This document shows, piece after piece, positions 45,101 through 52,349 of a stretch of 64,000 nt of DNA. The position numbers were made by a program, and so were the translations under genes. The notes under the pieces were generated by a model. That model was not told where the DNA came from and did not search any database. It saw nothing but the letters and a program-made list of their open reading frames with translations. Positions within the stretch are counted from its first letter, which is position 1; every line of letters starts with the position of its first letter. The DNA is from Acidobacteriota bacterium (GTDB taxonomy: Bacteria > Acidobacteriota > Thermoanaerobaculia > Multivoradales > J023). Location of the stretch: contig JAJCXR010000046.1 in the NCBI GenBank assembly GCA_029263315.1, positions 62,001 to 126,000 of the forward strand. The letters are read 5' to 3'.

Positions 45101-45319
45101 GAGAACTTGGTCTGTGCCAAGATCGACCCTGAAGCGGTGGGTCTCGCCACTGAGGAGGAGTCGATCGAGGGGGGAGGAAGGTGCCAGCAGCGTAGGCGCT
45201 GGCGCGGCCTGGGCGGGGACCGCAGGGACCGCCTCGGAGGTCGGCGTCGGCTCCGGGGCTCGGACCGTGCCCTGCGGCGCCGCCTTGCGGCAGGCGACCA
45301 GGGGCGTCAGCAAGGTCAA
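42164..45319 (-). CDS. TPR-CHAT lipoprotein
   Basis: The product has about 1051 residues from TTG 45319. It has a lipobox (LTPLVACRK), a jelly-roll-like pre-peptidase domain (RFRVDLGTDQVLDLRVEQHGVDVVVTLLGP), some eight to ten TPR repeats (residues 190-560) and a CHAT domain with His904 (IVHLATHGQI) and Cys954 (VLSACQTALGE). From the TTG the signal peptide is too short. Reading on in frame adds RSTWSGTGHRLLAGTCLALTLLTPLVAC, a good lipoprotein leader, back to an ATA at 45388 with GGAGG seven bases upstream. The true start may therefore be non-standard. It overlaps or abuts the anti-sigma gene. Confidence 0.85.
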   Translation of the reverse strand: MTLLTPLVACRKAAPQGTVRAPEPTPTSEAVPAVPAQAAPAPTLLAPSSPLDRLLLSGETHRFRVDLGTDQVLDLRVEQHGVDVVVTLLGPRGDLLLEVDNPNGVDGTRGVERVVWIAQTPGTYILAIRCWGREGAAGAYQIELEEPRLAMARDRERVVAEQAKAEADQLYMQHTPDSRKRAIGRYQKALAGFMALNDPVRQADTHYRLGTSWRLLGDKESAFEEFEMALPLYEAAGNGAQQALCRHELCVLLESRGELESALGHCLAALRLWESVGDQLGTARTAHELGYVYRSLNEGHRALTLYDRARDLNHELGLPAKEAQTLHNRGRLYAALGQRARALADLEMALLMRQRLAEEPDIALSLNSLGLLHARWQDMEAARDYFSQALALRQAMRQEHVGITLLGLGWSHLGSDGARSADYLQQALEIFRREGATSWQAQTLLLSAQQQQAARDPSRLPDTLTLALELFEAAQDRAGTAETRLAIANAWRHRGQLPEAQREIEKALEIIEDLRTRAAASLDQRAGFLATKQTYYELYVDLLMERHEERPTAGFDAAALAASERARARSLIEALSERRDGTRWAVDAGLLEEEQRLQRRIGALQIQIETQPKGVTAGHAARLAQLTAEQHDLLRRYDKLQGEIRLRNPHYADLTQPELSSLEDIQRMIGPETLLLEYSLGESRSFLWAVTSDQITSVELPARVEIETLTRRVVGLISHEQQTSTTRSRRRAEQALAELGHWLLGEVQNQLGTARRLLIVADGALQYLPFEALPVAGGDPSDPEATDELISDLDEIVYLPSASTLAVLRRQLADRQPAPQLLAVLADPVFTEDDPRYPRPGPAAAHPEVTRDLERLIHTAGEAQAILALVPPGRRFAALGFAANRDVLTSGELGRYRIVHLATHGQINTEHAELSRLVLSRFDAQGQPRNDSFLYAYEAFALQLPVELVVLSACQTALGEHIRGEGLVGLTRGFMHAGAARVVVSLWRVEDQATAALMGLFYHNLLVQGMPPAAALRAAKNSIRQEKAWRDPYYWAGFIFQGEWKDFPKQT

Positions 45320-45384
45320 GGCCAGGCAGGTGCCAGCCAGCAGCCGATGACCGGTGCCCGACCACGTCGAGCGCTGACCGACTT

Positions 45385-46152
45385 CTATGGCAGCACCTCC
45401 GCTGGGCCGACCAGCCGCAGCTGATACTCGTCGATCACCTCGCTGCCCTTCTCAGAAAGGCCCTGCAGCTCCACTCGATAGTCGCCGAGCGCCAGGCCCC
45501 GAGGAGGGATCCACAAGGTGAAGGTGTCGTCGCGGGGGTCCCTCTCGAGATTCTCGATGGTGCCCACCAGGGTGCCTTCAGAATCCAGGATCTTGGCCTG
45601 GTAGGTGGGGAAGCTCTGCAGGTGGTCAGGGGTCAGGATCAATACGCCGCCGGCAGCGGCGACCAACTCGACGGTGGCATCCGGGCTGCCGCTGCGCTCG
45701 TTCTGGCCCGCCACCAGATCGAGAACCGAAACATTGCCCCTCGGTCGCGACATCTCGGCCAACATTTGCCGCTGCGTCAGGCTGTGCGAGAGCCACCAGG
45801 AAGTGGAGGCGGCGAGGATCAGGCTCGCCGCCACAGCCAGCGGCCAAAACCAAGACGGCTTTGGTGCGCTCTCGGTCGTCAGCTGAGGTTTCAGCAGGCG
45901 CAGGAACGAGGCGACTTCGATCTCGTTGGCGTGCCCGGTGAAGGGGGTGGGCTCGGCGAATAGGTCGAAGTCCCTGGCCAGCGTCGCACATTCGTCGCAC
46001 CCATCCAGATGGCGGTGCATCTCCGCTCGCTCCTCAGCGGTCAGCTGGCCGACGCGATAGGCGACCAAGGCCTCGGCGGCGGGATGATCGGAGGTCGTCT
46101 CGTTTGCCACCAGGGCCAGGAACGAGGTCTTGAAATTTGCCTTCTTGTGCAT
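45385..46152 (-). CDS. Zinc-finger anti-sigma factor
   Basis: The 255-residue protein has an N-terminal zinc-finger/HC2 motif (EMHRHLDGCDECATL), a single transmembrane helix near residues 103-122 (WFWPLAVAASLILAASTSWWL) and a periplasmic beta domain. This is the layout of membrane anti-sigma factors that hold an ECF sigma factor until the extracytoplasmic part is cut. The gene follows the sigma gene by 18 bp and leads into the TPR-CHAT gene. The periplasmic part is a plausible substrate for one of the operon's proteases. Confidence 0.85.
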   Translation of the reverse strand: MHKKANFKTSFLALVANETTSDHPAAEALVAYRVGQLTAEERAEMHRHLDGCDECATLARDFDLFAEPTPFTGHANEIEVASFLRLLKPQLTTESAPKPSWFWPLAVAASLILAASTSWWLSHSLTQRQMLAEMSRPRGNVSVLDLVAGQNERSGSPDATVELVAAAGGVLILTPDHLQSFPTYQAKILDSEGTLVGTIENLERDPRDDTFTLWIPPRGLALGDYRVELQGLSEKGSEVIDEYQLRLVGPAEVLP

Positions 46153-46170
46153 GGCTTGTCCCCAATCCGT

Positions 46171-46785
46171 TCAGAAATCGATACCGTCGAAGTAGTGGCT
46201 CAGCCTGCATCGGAGCTTTTCTCTCGCGGCGTGAAGATGCGCCTTCACAGTGCCGATCGACAGCTGCATCTCATCGGCGATCTCCTGATAGTCGAGATCA
46301 TGCAGCCGCAACTCGACGCAGCGTCTCATCTTGCTCGGCAACCCGTCGACAGCTTCTCGCAGCAGCCTGTTCTGTTCCTCGCTCAGCAATCCGTCCAGGG
46401 AGCTGGCGCTGACGTCGATCATCACCGGTTCTTGCTCTTGCCAGGCTGCGGTCGACATGTCGTTGACCACCGGGCCCCCTGACGCGCCGCGCTCCTGGCG
46501 GTCGTTGCCGCTTCGCCAATTGCGGTAGACATTGACCGCAATCGTGAACAGCCAAGAAGAGAACGACGCCTTCCAGGCGAATCCGTCCAGTCCTGTATAG
46601 ACCTTCAAGAAGGTCTCTTGGTTTAGTTCGAGGTGTTCTTCCGTCGAAGGGCAGCGTGCTGCCAAGAAGGCCCGGACCGGAAAGTAGAACCGCTTGACGA
46701 TGCGTTCGAAGTTCTGCTCGCGCTGGATACCCTGCTGGAATTCCAAAACCGCCCGGTCGATCGGATCGTTAGGATTCGGGTTCAT
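46171..46785 (-). CDS. ECF-type RNA polymerase sigma factor
   Basis: The 204-residue protein has sigma region 2 (RIVKRFYFPVRAFLAARCPSTEEHLELNQETFLKVY, then FSSWLFTIAVNVYRNW) and region 4 (LPSKMRRCVELRLHDLDYQEIADEMQLSIGTVKAHL). ATG 46785 with AGGTGG upstream is chosen; the frame is open back to 46899. It is the first gene of a run of seven genes on the minus strand, ending at 34662. It likely directs transcription of its own operon, which contains CHAT, caspase-fold, SIR2 and STAND proteins. No recognisable promoter consensus was identified. Confidence 0.88.
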   Translation of the reverse strand: MNPNPNDPIDRAVLEFQQGIQREQNFERIVKRFYFPVRAFLAARCPSTEEHLELNQETFLKVYTGLDGFAWKASFSSWLFTIAVNVYRNWRSGNDRQERGASGGPVVNDMSTAAWQEQEPVMIDVSASSLDGLLSEEQNRLLREAVDGLPSKMRRCVELRLHDLDYQEIADEMQLSIGTVKAHLHAAREKLRCRLSHYFDGIDF

Positions 46786-47367
46786 GTGGTCCACCTGCGA
46801 CGCCTCCTGAACATCCTGCTGGCACAAGGGCATGGGGCGCCAGCTGGGATACATAAGATCGCCCCTGGGCTCGGGGGCTAGTATCACCGACGGGCTCAAC
46901 GTCTAGAGGACTTTGTAGGTCTTAATCGAGCTCGACAGGAGGCTTCTAGAGCGAGCGCTGCCGATCTCGAATTCTTGACTCAATCGTCCAACTTCAGACC
47001 TGAGAGGGCGATCAGTATGACACAACCCGCCAGGGCCCAGATCTCCCCCAAAAGGGAGGCGCCATCAAAAGGTCATGATGCTGCAACCTGGCAATCCCCA
47101 CCTGGAGCAGCTCCTCAAGGGCGTCCAGAGAAAGTGGCTGACGGAGCCCTCAGCGTCCATTGGGGAGGCGGAGGCCACCGGCGGCAACGATCGATGGACA
47201 CGAGCCAGGCGCGGCTGACATCCTAGTCGTTGATCCGTGGGTCGCCCTTGCAGATGGCGAATCTCTCGGAGTTGAAGTTCTGTCCGAAGTCCATCATCAC
47301 CGGCCAAAGGCCCGTTGTCTTGTCCGATCCGTCAGGGCAGCGAAATTGTCGCAGAATGAGGTGCCAA
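46786..47367. other. Intergenic region with promoter of the sigma operon
   Basis: This gap separates the sigma factor gene from a plus-strand lipoprotein. It must hold the promoters of both. Frames on both strands look weak. One minus-strand stretch near 47225-47345 ends cleanly and reads protein-like (GLWPVMMDFGQNFNSERFAI) but has no start or family. No repeats seen. Confidence 0.4.
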
Positions 47368-48021
47368 ATGACCCTTCGAGCTTTCCATGTCGATCTGAGC
47401 CAGGCCTTGGGTGTTGTGGCCGCGAGCCTATTGCTGGCGAGTTGTAGTTCCAACCCATGCTCCCTTGGAGGGCCTACTGTCTCGCCGGGTCAGCTCGCTG
47501 CGGGAGAGTACGAAGTTGTGATGAGAGCCACCCGCGGGCCCAATGCAGGGCAGAGCACACGCGGCACGCTCCATCTTGTCGCATCCAAAGCAAGCGATCG
47601 ATCTCCGGAAACGGGCAGGGGGCCCTGGGCCGTTGGCAGCATCGAATACCCTTTCTACGGCTGGATGGAGATGGATTTCGATGCGATCGGTGCTCCCATC
47701 CTTGCCGGCGAAGGCAATTCGCCTATGTCGAAGGATCCAATCGACCCCGGTGTCCTGGCCCAGGCCCCAATCGAGGAGGGTGGTGCCCCTGTTCTTCTCG
47801 TCGGCACCGAGGGCCAGACGAGAAACTCATCCCTACCTGCTGAGGACGGAGCGATCGATGATGGGTCAGTGAGATTTGTGATCAGCACTGACGGTTCCGG
47901 TATAGGCCTGTCGGTTCACAGGTCAGGTCCCGGTGGTTTCAAGGGGCAGTGGAAAGAATGGGGGATCGTTCGAGGAGGCCGGGGCACTTTCTGCGCTCGA
48001 TCCGTTTCTGGCAGCCCATAA
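47368..48021 (+). CDS. Lipoprotein of unknown function
   Basis: From ATG 47368, with TGAGGTG upstream, the product has 217 residues. It has a lipoprotein signal (LGVVAASLLLASCSSNPC). The mature part is beta-rich with an early cysteine pair and no enzyme signature. The upstream in-frame extension to 47230 would put 46 residues before the signal peptide, so it is rejected. It stands alone between the sigma operon and the biosynthetic cluster. Confidence 0.7.
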   Translation: MTLRAFHVDLSQALGVVAASLLLASCSSNPCSLGGPTVSPGQLAAGEYEVVMRATRGPNAGQSTRGTLHLVASKASDRSPETGRGPWAVGSIEYPFYGWMEMDFDAIGAPILAGEGNSPMSKDPIDPGVLAQAPIEEGGAPVLLVGTEGQTRNSSLPAEDGAIDDGSVRFVISTDGSGIGLSVHRSGPGGFKGQWKEWGIVRGGRGTFCARSVSGSP

Positions 48022-48648
48022 CAGCTTCTATGGCCCGGATTCCAATTCTCATCGGTCTTGATGGCATGGAATTCGAGCACCCAGTGAGTGTCCATCCAAG
48101 AAAGCGATGTGGGGGCGGGAGCCCTTCGGCTGTGCGCGGCCTGCGCAAACTCGCCCCAACGCTGACGTATCGATCTAAACCCACTGATATCAAGGTTTCA
48201 TCCCGTTCCCATGGCCCCACGGCTCAGACAGCACTCCGTCCGTGCTCGCTCGAAGGGCCTCCCGCTGGCACCGATTTCGGTAAAACTGGATGGACACTAG
48301 TGAGCGATCAAAAACCCTTCCAAGATGTCGGTGCCGGGCCGGAGCACGGAGAGTTTTTGCATCATATTGGGGTTGTTTTCGATCAGTCGATCCGGCCATC
48401 TCCAGTGGGCAGTGGGGGAGACCTACGGAAAGACACGCCCGTGGGCATCGCCCTGGCCCTGCGGCATATGCCGATACAGCGGGCGTCCGGCTGCCATTCA
48501 ACCTGTCCCATCATCGATGCCTGCACGTCGTTTGACAGCAACCCGCTAGGGGCATAGAGTACTACTAATATTCTGCGTTAGAAATTCTGCGCTGGACTTT
48601 AGACGACTGGCAATGGGCGTCGAGACTGCGAGTGCCCGGGAGGGTAGC
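48022..48648. other. Intergenic region before the biosynthetic cluster
   Basis: About 630 bases with no convincing gene. Frames on both strands lack ribosome sites, signal peptides or family likeness. An AT-rich patch near 48556-48590 (ACTACTAATATTCTGCGTTAG) could hold the promoter for the membrane protease gene and the cluster. Confidence 0.4.
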
Positions 48649-49497
48649 ATGGAAAACGAAGGCGGGCTTTCGACCCGGTCATTAGTGACCCATGGGCTCA
48701 CGGTCGCCTTTGTCGCGGCCTTCTTGCAGCAGGTTGTCCACGAGGCGACGCACGGCATTGTCGCGATGATGGTTGGCAAGCAGTGGGTCTTCTTCAATCT
48801 ATTCGCCACTGGCTCGCGATGGCTCGATGCGCCGAGTGCTAGGGCTGATGCGGTGATTGCCGGGAGCGCTGCTCTATTCAACATTGTCTGTGGCACCGTG
48901 TGTGTTTTTCTGTTCGCTCGGCCACGCTGGCACCAATGCCCTACCGGGCGCCTGTTTCTCCTCTACTTCGGCGGTTTTTCGTTACTCTCCGGTTTTGGCT
49001 ATTTGATGTTTGACAGCCTTTTCTTCAACCCGGCCAGCAATAGCCTCGGCGACTGGCGGCGGGTGGTCGCCTTCCTCGGAGGTGGCTGGGCAGTCCGCGC
49101 ACCGATCCTCTTGATCGGAGCAGCCGGCTCGCTGGCCACTTTCTTCTGGCTTCCCTACGCGGCCCTGCGCTTCGGCGATGGCAGCATCGACTCGCCCAGC
49201 CGGGTTCGCATCGCTCTACCGCTACTGCTCATCCCTTACATTGTGATCAGCGCCCTGTTTACGACCCTGGCATTCTGGCACCCTCTGGGTGCCATGGGCA
49301 CGGTGGTCGTCGGCCTCAAGTACTGGTTGGGTTACATCGGTTTCTTCTGGGCTTTCTTCATCGCCGCCTACTGGGCCGATTTCCGAGAGCCGATCTCAGG
49401 CCTCAGTCGACTTCCTCAACGCGTCGCCACGCCTTGGCTGGTAGCTGCCCTGGGGGCGCTGGCAGCGGCCGTGGTCTTGGTATCTTTCACCCCCTGA
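48649..49497 (+). CDS. Membrane zinc protease-like protein (HExxH)
   Basis: From ATG 48649 after GAGGGT, the product has 282 residues and about six to seven transmembrane helices. Helix 1 carries HEATH (LQQVVHEATHGIVAMMVGK), the HExxH zinc motif placed inside a membrane helix, as in M50 site-2 proteases and related families. The context after it (GxGxx loops) is only partly M50-like. It stands 15 bases before the aminotransferase gene and so starts the peptide cluster operon. A role in leader-peptide removal or in lipid processing is inferred from position only. Confidence 0.7.
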   Translation: MENEGGLSTRSLVTHGLTVAFVAAFLQQVVHEATHGIVAMMVGKQWVFFNLFATGSRWLDAPSARADAVIAGSAALFNIVCGTVCVFLFARPRWHQCPTGRLFLLYFGGFSLLSGFGYLMFDSLFFNPASNSLGDWRRVVAFLGGGWAVRAPILLIGAAGSLATFFWLPYAALRFGDGSIDSPSRVRIALPLLLIPYIVISALFTTLAFWHPLGAMGTVVVGLKYWLGYIGFFWAFFIAAYWADFREPISGLSRLPQRVATPWLVAALGALAAAVVLVSFTP

Positions 49498-49512
49498 GCG
49501 GAGTCCGTCGCC

Positions 49513-50985
49513 ATGGCCATCGATCTCGCCCCCCACGAGCGTGCCGGCATCGAGATGCTTTGTGGTGCCAATCAGAGAATGCGCGCCGTCTTCGATACTG
49601 TCGCGGCACGCCAGCCACGGTCGATTGAGCTTCAACGTCGCGCCCTCCGCTGCGCCAGCGGACTACCGACACTCGGTGCCTTCGCCGCGCCGATTCTGCC
49701 CCTGGCCATCGAACGTGCCGCCGGTAGCCGCATCACAGACCTCGACGACAACGAGTACATCGACTGCCACATGGCGTACACCGCGTCGATCCTCGGGCAC
49801 CGCCCGCCGGCGGTGGAACGCGCCGTGTCAGCCGCCCTCGGCCGCGGGCTGGGCGGCGGCCACTTCTTCGCGGAGCAGGTGGAGCTGGCGGAGTTGGTTA
49901 CGGAGCGGGTTCCCGGCGTCGAGAGGGTCGCCCTATTCCACACCGGCGGCGAGGCGGTGTCCGCTGCCGTACGCATGGTGCGAGCCGCCACTGGCAAACA
50001 GCGCATCGCCAAGTTCGAAGGCTGTTATCACGGCGCCAACGAGATCGGCTTGCACAACACCATGATGGCCTTGGCCGGCCGGCCGCCAGACGGCGACGAG
50101 GCCGTGATCGCCCCATCTGTCGCCACCGGCGGCCTGCGGACTGCCAGCGACGACGAGTTGATGATCCTTCCCTATGGCTCGCCGATAGCCCTCGAGCGCC
50201 TGCGCCAGGAGGCGGCGAGCCTGGCCGGGGTCGTGGTGGATCCGGTACCGCCGTTCCTGGCGAGCTGGCCAGAGACATGCAAGGCGTTCGTCCGTCAGCT
50301 CTGTGCGCTTTGCGACGAGCTCGAGGTGCCGGTGATCTTCGACGAGGTGGTTAGCGGCTTCCGGCTGGCAGCCGGCGGAGCACGGCAGTGGAGCGCCTGC
50401 CGGCCCGCCCTCTCCTGTTTCGCCAAGATCGTCAGCGGCGCCGGTCTACCCCTGTCCATGGTCGCCGGCGACGCCCATTTCGTCGACTTGGCGCGCAGTG
50501 ACGGCTTGTTTCAAGACCACAGTCGAGGCAAGGTGTGGGTATCGAGCACCCTGACCGCCAGTTTTTTGCCGATCGTCGCGGCCCTGGCCCAGCTTCGCGA
50601 TCTAGCGGAGCGCTATGATGAGATTGTGGCGCGCTTGGACCGCAACCACGCCCTCCTTTCCGCATACTTGCGAGACTTTGCCGAAACGTCCGGGATTCCG
50701 GTCCGCCTGGAAGGCCACCCTCGGCTCCAAATGCAGTTGAATGTGCGCCGCCAGCCCTACACGGAACGTTCCTTCCGCGGCATCATGGCCCAGGCCTCGC
50801 TAAGTCAGTATCTCAGCCTGCTCGCCCTGAGCTTCTATCTCCGGCTCGAAGGTGTGTACACCAAGAATGTGCCGACGATGAACCTGTCCGCTGCCCACGA
50901 CGATGACGACATCGAAGTGCTGGCCTCTGCTATCTGCAACAGCCTGAGACGCATGGATGAGGATGGCATGCTGGTGGAGGGCTAG
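49513..50985 (+). CDS. Class III aminotransferase (glutamate-semialdehyde aminomutase-like)
   Basis: The 490-residue PLP enzyme has the fold-type-I marks: ITDLDDNEYIDCHMAYTASILGH near the N-terminus, FHTGGEAVSAAVRMVR (phosphate-binding Thr/Gly), VPVIFDEVVSGFRL (Asp contacts the pyridine N) and Lys305 in SCFAKIVSGAGLP as Schiff-base lysine. It resembles hemL but is longer and lies in a secondary-metabolite cluster. With the LuxE/LuxC pair directly downstream, it could convert an aldehyde to an amine. The substrate is not known. Confidence 0.85.
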   Translation: MAIDLAPHERAGIEMLCGANQRMRAVFDTVAARQPRSIELQRRALRCASGLPTLGAFAAPILPLAIERAAGSRITDLDDNEYIDCHMAYTASILGHRPPAVERAVSAALGRGLGGGHFFAEQVELAELVTERVPGVERVALFHTGGEAVSAAVRMVRAATGKQRIAKFEGCYHGANEIGLHNTMMALAGRPPDGDEAVIAPSVATGGLRTASDDELMILPYGSPIALERLRQEAASLAGVVVDPVPPFLASWPETCKAFVRQLCALCDELEVPVIFDEVVSGFRLAAGGARQWSACRPALSCFAKIVSGAGLPLSMVAGDAHFVDLARSDGLFQDHSRGKVWVSSTLTASFLPIVAALAQLRDLAERYDEIVARLDRNHALLSAYLRDFAETSGIPVRLEGHPRLQMQLNVRRQPYTERSFRGIMAQASLSQYLSLLALSFYLRLEGVYTKNVPTMNLSAAHDDDDIEVLASAICNSLRRMDEDGMLVEG

Positions 50986-51023
50986 TCGGGCTCACCCGTT
51001 GAGCTTCAACCCAATGAGAGCCT

Positions 51024-52349
51024 ATGAACCCAAAGGATGATCTGAGGTTAGCGCCGCTACGGCAGGTGCTGGACCAACTTCTCCGGGCCACTCAACAGTG
51101 GTCGCGGGACGGCTCCGACCTCGACGCACTGACCAACCTGCGCCACCGCGCTCTGCGCTCCAGCCATGCTCACTACGTCGAGAAGATCCCCATCTATCGC
51201 CGATTGGCGGAAGACCAGGGACTGCTCGAGATCGACGATCTCGATCTGCTGGTCAACCGCATGATGGTGACCGACGAGGTGTTCAAATCCTACGATCCGC
51301 AGTGGCTGGTGGACGGTGCCTTCGATCGGCTCACGCCGTGGCTTGGCGATCGATTCGTGCGCCGCCCGACCATCGATCTCGAGGGTATCGACACCCTGCA
51401 GGGTTGGCGTGACCGGTTGAAAACCGACGGCATCTACGTGTCGCTGTCGAGTGGCACTTCGGGATTGATGTCTTTTGTGCCACGGGATCGCAGGACACTG
51501 CAGGCCATGAGCCAAAGTGGCAGCAGCTATTACCACGCCATCTGGCAGCCAGAGGCCGATGGCTCCTACGGCGCCTTCGACGTCCTGGTGTTGGGGTATC
51601 GAGGCAAGGGTCTAGGATTGCAGGCCGCCGGCGAGGGCTTGGCGGGCATGGCAGCCCGCTCGCATTTTCTGTTCGACCAAGAGATGACGGTCGACACGAT
51701 TTGGCAGGCGACCGGCGTCGGCAACTCTGCGCCGGGGCTTCCAGACACCTCGGCCGAGGCGCAGCAGGAGGCTTTTGCACGCAGTGCCGCTTTTTTGCGT
51801 CGCGCCGCGGACCAGGATCGTCGGGTGGTGATCTTCGGCGCTCCGTTCCAGCTCAGGGCTCTATGCAATTGGCTGCGTGCTGCCGTTGGCCGCCTACCGC
51901 TGACCATCGATAGCTTGGTGATATCCGGCGGTGGTTGGAAACGTTTCGATGGCCAGCGGATTCCGCCAGCCGCCTTGCGTCAAGAGCTTCAAGAAGCGCT
52001 CGCCGTTCAGCCGCGGCAGGTGATCGACACATTCTCCACCGCCGAGCTCAATTGCGTCTTCATGACCTGCGCCGAAGGGCTCTATCATCTACCGCCACTG
52101 GTCGAGCCCGTGGTGCTCGACGACGACCTCAGCGGCGCCATCGGCACTGAAGGCTCAGGCGTCCTCGGCATCCTCGACCCCTTCGCCATGTCGTACCCTG
52201 GATTCATCATCACCGGTGATCACGTCCACCTGACCCGCCGAGACTGCGCCTGCGGCCTGAGCGGCTGGTGCATCGAAGGTGAGATCCGCCGAGCTGCTGG
52301 CCAGGAGATCAAGGGCTGCGGCGGCGTGATGGGTTCGGTCACCGCATGA
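51024..52349 (+). CDS. LuxE-like acyl-protein synthetase / adenylating enzyme
   Basis: The 441-residue protein matches the LuxE acyl-protein synthetase group: YVSLSSGTSGLMSFVPRD, an adenylate-forming SSGTSG motif, VVIFGAPFQLRAL, LVISGGGWKRFDG, STAELNCVFMTC and a C-terminal Cys cluster (RRDCACGLSGWC). LuxE activates fatty acids as acyl-AMP and passes them to a cysteine for reduction by LuxC. Its stop overlaps the next ATG by four bases (ATGA), so the two are translated together, as in lux operons. No luciferase genes are present. Confidence 0.85.
   Translation: MNPKDDLRLAPLRQVLDQLLRATQQWSRDGSDLDALTNLRHRALRSSHAHYVEKIPIYRRLAEDQGLLEIDDLDLLVNRMMVTDEVFKSYDPQWLVDGAFDRLTPWLGDRFVRRPTIDLEGIDTLQGWRDRLKTDGIYVSLSSGTSGLMSFVPRDRRTLQAMSQSGSSYYHAIWQPEADGSYGAFDVLVLGYRGKGLGLQAAGEGLAGMAARSHFLFDQEMTVDTIWQATGVGNSAPGLPDTSAEAQQEAFARSAAFLRRAADQDRRVVIFGAPFQLRALCNWLRAAVGRLPLTIDSLVISGGGWKRFDGQRIPPAALRQELQEALAVQPRQVIDTFSTAELNCVFMTCAEGLYHLPPLVEPVVLDDDLSGAIGTEGSGVLGILDPFAMSYPGFIITGDHVHLTRRDCACGLSGWCIEGEIRRAAGQEIKGCGGVMGSVTA

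Noticed and set aside
47225..47453. Minus-strand stretch ending in a protein-like sequence (GLWPVMMDFGQNFNSERFAI)
   Set aside because: It has no start with a ribosome site, overlaps the lipoprotein gene and no family was recognised. Kept only as a note; it may be the end of a lost gene.
47949..48557. Plus-strand open frame of 202 codons
   Set aside because: Overlaps the lipoprotein gene end out of frame, has no ribosome site and no family likeness.
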